A DNA stretch of 8,675 nt. Source: Desulfatitalea sp. Its GTDB lineage: Bacteria > Desulfobacterota > Desulfobacteria > Desulfobacterales > Desulfosarcinaceae. A program made the position numbers and the translations under genes. This document shows, piece by piece, positions 6,301 to 8,675 of this stretch (position 1 is its first letter; each line of letters opens with the position of its first letter). The notes under the pieces are model-generated. The model was not told the origin of the DNA. It saw only the letters and a list, made by a program, of their open reading frames with translations, and ran no database searches. Where the stretch lies: contig JABDRH010000226.1 in the NCBI GenBank assembly GCA_013041835.1, positions 1 to 8,675 on the forward strand, given 5' to 3'.

Positions 6301-7569
6301 CATCAGCCGCACAGCCTTTTTGGGTTGCAGCTCCACCAACTCCATCCAGGCGCGGATATTTTGTATATGGGCCGGGTTCACCTGGATCTGCCAGTCGTTG
6401 CCCACGCCGCGGATTCGAGGCGCCTGAAAGCCCAGGTCGATGACGCCGTCAATGAAGGTGTCGATCAAATCGTCAGCGTTGGTCTGGAAAATGCCGTTGC
6501 CCAAGTTGACGATGCAGTTCAGGGCCGTGCCGGGATAGGTATGTACGCTGCTTTTGAGAATGGCAAAGGTTTTTTGAACCAGGTTGTCGATGTAATATGC
6601 GCTCTGGTTGGCGATAAGCCAGTTGAGGGTGCGGTTGATATCCCGCAGGGCATCCTCATGAATCAAGGCCAGCCCTTCAAGGTTCATACTATGGAATAAA
6701 AACAATACTTTCCACAAATTTCCAGGATTATCGCCGCCTGCTTCATGCAGCTTCCGGGGGAGCTGGCGGTAGGCCTGCACCATGTCGTCGTGGTCGGTCA
6801 TCGCGCACAAGGATTGCAGCATTTGCAGGGTGGCCGGATTTTTGGTGTCGGTGATCCGCCTGAGATGCTGCTGCTGGGATTTCAGGGCGGCGTGGGATAC
6901 CGCGTCAAAGAGCGATGAAGGCAGAAGGCTGTCCGTATCGGAGGGTTCGGCATCGTCCAACAGCCATTGATGTGGGTCGCGCTGGGCGAGCCAGTAGGCT
7001 GTCGAAGTCTCCACGGCGCGGATCATCAACCGGTTGATGGCTGTGTGCTCCCGCTGAGCGGCGCCGGGCAGATCGGCAAGGTCTCGTGCCAGGCGTTTAA
7101 GACTGTAGAAACTGCGCACAACCAGACGAAAGACGTCATCCGGCAGTCGGTGAATTTGCGTTAGGGTCTGATCGATCAGGGGGGCAAAGGCTGGATAGCG
7201 CCTATCTGCGCTTTTGACGATTTTTTGTAAAAACAAAATGAGGTTGTCCGCGGCATCCGCTTTTACCGCGTGGGGCGTCTCGGCGGCCATGGCCTGGATG
7301 AAGATCTCCAAAAGGCGGCCGGTCGCTTCGATGCCGCGGTCATGCGTTCGCATCAGGTGAAAGTAATCCAGGGCGTATCCCCGGGCGCCGGATACAATGA
7401 AGTACCAGTTTTTATATGGGTGGGACACCTCTTTGAGGAAGCTGTTCAGCCCTTCGAGCAAACCGTAGTAGCTTGCCATCACCGCCTGCAGGCAGTCGTA
7501 CCGAGGATCGATGGCCACATCCACCTGGGTTTGGGCCAAATTGATTTCCAACGCTTTGGACTTGATCAT
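3376..7569 (-). CDS. PPDK-like phosphotransferase lacking the PEP barrel, with large N-terminal region
   Basis: From ATG 7569-7567 the product is 1397 residues. I chose this start because GGAGG stands 5 bases before it; the frame is open a further 84 codons (to 7821), but that part has low-complexity, non-protein-like composition. Residues 1 to ~900 are predicted mainly helical and not recognised. Residues ~905-1250 form a PPDK-type ATP-grasp domain: GNKGLNL with Lys913, GLPVPPGFIITTE, SVRSGSS with Arg985 followed by QPGMMDSFLNVG, VQSMVFGN, GAGVIFTHNP, NQGEDVVAG and LQTRD (Gln1244, Arg1246). A swivelling phosphohistidine domain follows, with TARGGVTSHAAVVAH and catalytic His1335. The protein stops 62 residues later, where true PPDK continues into the PEP/pyruvate TIM barrel. 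It should move phosphate from ATP to His1335; the acceptor is unknown. It is the first gene of an operon with the GAPDH. It should not be called PPDK without biochemical support. Confidence 0.88.
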   Translation of the reverse strand: MIKSKALEINLAQTQVDVAIDPRYDCLQAVMASYYGLLEGLNSFLKEVSHPYKNWYFIVSGARGYALDYFHLMRTHDRGIEATGRLLEIFIQAMAAETPHAVKADAADNLILFLQKIVKSADRRYPAFAPLIDQTLTQIHRLPDDVFRLVVRSFYSLKRLARDLADLPGAAQREHTAINRLMIRAVETSTAYWLAQRDPHQWLLDDAEPSDTDSLLPSSLFDAVSHAALKSQQQHLRRITDTKNPATLQMLQSLCAMTDHDDMVQAYRQLPRKLHEAGGDNPGNLWKVLFLFHSMNLEGLALIHEDALRDINRTLNWLIANQSAYYIDNLVQKTFAILKSSVHTYPGTALNCIVNLGNGIFQTNADDLIDTFIDGVIDLGFQAPRIRGVGNDWQIQVNPAHIQNIRAWMELVELQPKKAVRLMSNLIIHLAVSGVFIRDTDLFGRDITRLLNSDIVPIYNLTKQLTRLFPVYYNDIGAEGELRDISTRIDEICHRRDPLIHFLRKQSHVEGSNRILNLMEGTLHFWATRDKSKLAAFLPPNIFALIDTDGPYVNGVNHIVKSLATSSNVKLPDLFIDTEAKQMQRMVQHVPDVTDIDRQRVVLFSEFFKQLNCKYNLDFKHLRQYATQLSADAFPKLHQLMATLEEKDLKAKISNLIDYLNLLKSIILTPDHFEIREDIYKKRHFTVDIPSMYGSYHELKFDAMGLTLRIEALINVLFEELINTIDLSFITKATCHQIHDRLRLFDRALRTDGIASAELESGLDLLSRSLEIRGFSFTQYLDIFKGFAQAVNNVINDHYNNIHGEHLTRILNTVPVDNILPKYLPQDCQLDEDKERICHRTSEIFFRDRLATSLGLQQLDLFLSRILNTLFHQSSQLPTDKLRRLLNYDPERAITPIHGHNQDAGGIIFLGNKGLNLVKLHNLGLPVPPGFIITTEVFRCREIIESYPPAQENFKEQVAHNIRFLEKATGKRFGDPAKPLLISVRSGSSISQPGMMDSFLNVGMNEKIAEGLAIGSSNPWFAWDSYRRFLQCYGMALGLSRDDFDAIIGDHKKRLGIPLKKEFSGDHMRALATSYKERIIQAGHRVPEDPIEQLHDTIGSVLDSWQSDKAKTYRRIMGISDDWGTAITVQSMVFGNLSQDAGAGVIFTHNPRWSDESLSLWGDFTVGNQGEDVVAGLVQTLPVSLKQQEIEMRDTDITLETHYPVIYQTLVQWAQDLVSNRGWSPQEIEFTFESPSAQDLHLLQTRDMAIRERKQVITFDPDPKGERITLAHGIGVSAGAMTGRLVFSLQDVAHWRRTEPETHLILVRSDTVPDDIKEIFATDGLLTARGGVTSHAAVVAHRLGKTCVVGCGNMICDERTRIVTFGDQTLRAGDHISIDGREGSVYKGTSKIKKEIA

Positions 7570-7632
7570 CCATGCCTCCGCTTTGGGTTGCCGGACGGGG
7601 TGATCACGGATGGAAGAACAAGATGGGGGAAG

Positions 7633-7659
7633 CTTATCAGAGGGCAGGGGGGTTTTCAA
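7633..7659 (-). promoter_or_regulatory. Weak sigma70-like promoter candidate for the PPDK-like operon
   Basis: Read on the minus strand, TTGAAA (7659-7654) is followed after 15 bases by GATAAG (7638-7633), about 65 bases ahead of the ATG at 7569. The -35 is good, but the -10 matches the consensus in only four of six positions and the spacer is short. It is offered only as the best candidate seen. Confidence 0.2.
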
Positions 7660-7900
7660 GGTGGACGCCAGAATCGATCGCATAGGCTTTCCAAGGTCGG
7701 CGACTCGCCGCAATTTAGCCGAAAGCAGCGTGGCGCTACACGGTCGTACGTGTTGATAGGCACCCGTGTTCAACTCACCCAGATCCGGTCTATTGAAAAC
7801 AATATAATCGCCAATAGACAAGATTTCAATTGCTGGCTATTGCAACTGCAAGGCTCCTGACATGTCCGATCCATCAGGCCTTCGTTCAATAGCTGAAACG

Positions 7901-7935
7901 GCGGTTAAAGAAAAAATCGATTTCTTGTAAACCGC
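7901..7935. repeat. AT-rich stem-loop
   Basis: GCGGTT (7901-7906) pairs with AACCGC (7930-7935) and AAGAAA (7908-7913) with TTTCTT (7921-7926). The stem has two 6-bp parts separated by a small bulge, and the loop is 7 bases. It lies about 330 bases upstream of the PPDK-like gene and about 150 bases downstream of the cytochrome stop. It could be an operator or a structural element. There is no T run that would make it a typical terminator. Confidence 0.4.
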
Positions 7936-8082
7936 TGTATGCTAATGGTTTGTGCGTTAAGTTAGAAAGTTGGGAGCGCTATTTCCGTCCCCATTTCGCA
8001 TTTTTGGACGCCCCCCCCTTTCCCGCTTGACAGCCTTGGGCTTATCCGCCCGGCTGGGTTGAAGCATGTGTGGAAATTCGCC

Positions 8083-8675
8083 TTACAAAGTTCTCAAGAA
8101 GGCAACGATGTCCTGCTTTTCCTGGGCGGTTAACTGGAGCTGCTGCACAATATTGAAGTATTCCACCGTATCCTCAAGTGTGAAGCACCGCCCATCGTGC
8201 AGATAGGGCGGGGAGTCCTTGATGCCCCTCAAGGGAAATGTCTTGATAGGCCCATCATGAGCCATCATCATGCCATTGACTAACTCTTGTTTGTAGAAAC
8301 GTTCGGCTTTAAGGTTGTGCATGCTGTTGTCGGTATAGTAGGGAGCGGGATGGCATGCATTGCACCGCGCTTTCCCGTTAAAGAGCGCTTCACCGCTGAG
8401 TTCGTTTGGGCTGGCCATGGTGCGGTCAAGTTCGCCATATATATTTAGCTTCGGAGCCGGCGGAAAATCAAGGATTGCTAAGAATTCCGCCATGAAATGC
8501 ACTTGCGAGCCCCTTTCAAGGATGTTGACCCCCTTCTTGGCGGCCATACAAATATCTCCATCAAAATAAGCGGCGCGTTGCTCGAATTCCGTGAAGTCCT
8601 CCACTGTTTTCAGCGCGCGTTGCGAACCGAACAGCCGCTGGATGTTCACCCCCCGCAGGGAAGGCGTTTCAATAC
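8083..8675 (-). CDS. C-type cytochrome of the cytochrome c peroxidase/MauG type, C-terminal part (5' partial)
   Basis: The frame is open to the right window edge and stops with TAA at 8085-8083. A GTG at 8649 could be read as a start, but the preceding codons continue with IETPSLRG, a motif seen inside di-haem peroxidase domains, so the gene is cut by the window. The visible part carries one haem-binding CNACH (8364-8350), preceded by ELSGEALFNGKAR, which matches the usual GxxLF.xxxxC..CH context. Further on come a second FPLRGIKDSPPYLHDG segment and TLEDTVEYFN, closely resembling the end of a CcpA/MauG C-terminal domain. The final helix, TAQEKQDIVAFLRTL, is the typical closing helix of a cytochrome c fold. 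Such proteins are periplasmic and transfer electrons to peroxide or other oxidants. The first haem site and signal peptide would lie outside the window, so the exact family member cannot be named. Confidence 0.8.
   Translation of the reverse strand, partial: IETPSLRGVNIQRLFGSQRALKTVEDFTEFEQRAAYFDGDICMAAKKGVNILERGSQVHFMAEFLAILDFPPAPKLNIYGELDRTMASPNELSGEALFNGKARCNACHPAPYYTDNSMHNLKAERFYKQELVNGMMMAHDGPIKTFPLRGIKDSPPYLHDGRCFTLEDTVEYFNIVQQLQLTAQEKQDIVAFLRTL

Larger units (their letters stand above)
7570..8082. other. Intergenic region upstream of the PPDK-like/GAPDH operon
   Basis: These 513 bases lie between the 3' end of the cytochrome gene and the start of the PPDK-like gene, both on the minus strand. 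No supported gene is present. Open frames crossing it on both strands are rich in Arg, Ser and Pro and look non-coding. It holds a weak promoter candidate (7633-7659), an AT-rich hairpin (7901-7935) and a run of eight C at 8011-8018. No intrinsic terminator with a T run was found after the cytochrome gene. Confidence 0.55.

Noticed and set aside
3547..7860. Series of plus-strand open frames opposite the PPDK-like gene
   Set aside because: All are shadows of the minus-strand coding sequence, with repetitive V/D/Q/G-rich composition and no ribosome site or family match.
8011..8018. Run of eight C as a phase-variation tract
   Set aside because: It lies in non-coding sequence about 65 bases after the cytochrome stop and over 400 bases before the next gene, not in a promoter spacer or reading frame I can support.
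1..8675. CRISPR array, tRNA, rRNA or transposase
   Set aside because: I saw no regularly spaced repeats, no tRNA cloverleaf, no rRNA-like sequence and no transposase or integrase motifs in the window.

Overview
The window suggests a chromosomal stretch of a fairly GC-rich Gram-negative bacterium. I lean towards a sulfate-reducer-like Desulfobacterota, from the gene content (a PPDK-like protein next to a divergent GAPDH, a c-type cytochrome of the peroxidase/MauG type, and a bacterial GON-domain protein). This is inference from family knowledge, not a database match.

Layout. (1) Positions 1-439, plus strand: the 3' end of a membrane-anchored gene resembling DUF3999, cut by the window edge. 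(2) 440-2125: an AT-rich, accessory-looking island. It holds a secreted GON-domain protein (1017-1718), a decayed minus-strand reading frame (about 503-789), and two copies of a ~70-bp direct repeat (447-516 and 1871-1940) that bracket the GON gene. The second copy is the right half of a 133-bp imperfect palindrome (1808-1940). (3) 2126-7569, minus strand: a two-gene operon. The first gene encodes a ~1397-residue pyruvate-phosphate-dikinase-like protein with ATP-grasp and phosphohistidine domains but no C-terminal PEP barrel, plus an unrecognised ~900-residue N-terminal region. The second gene, with a 4-bp ATGA overlap, encodes a divergent, enlarged glyceraldehyde-3-phosphate dehydrogenase. 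(4) 7570-8082: an intergenic region with an AT-rich hairpin. (5) 8083-8675, minus strand: the C-terminal part of a c-type cytochrome of the cytochrome c peroxidase/MauG type, cut by the window edge.

How it fits together. The PPDK-like protein and the GAPDH are translationally coupled and probably act in one process close to lower glycolysis/gluconeogenesis. The dikinase-like protein lacks the domain that would hand its phosphate to pyruvate, so its acceptor is unknown. The GAPDH has lost the Asp that normally selects NAD and several active-site-loop residues. The GON gene differs in base composition from its surroundings and sits between direct repeats, so it looks acquired or mobile as a ~1.4-kb unit. 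The two best candidates for undescribed biology are the PPDK-like/GAPDH pair and the repeat-flanked GON unit.
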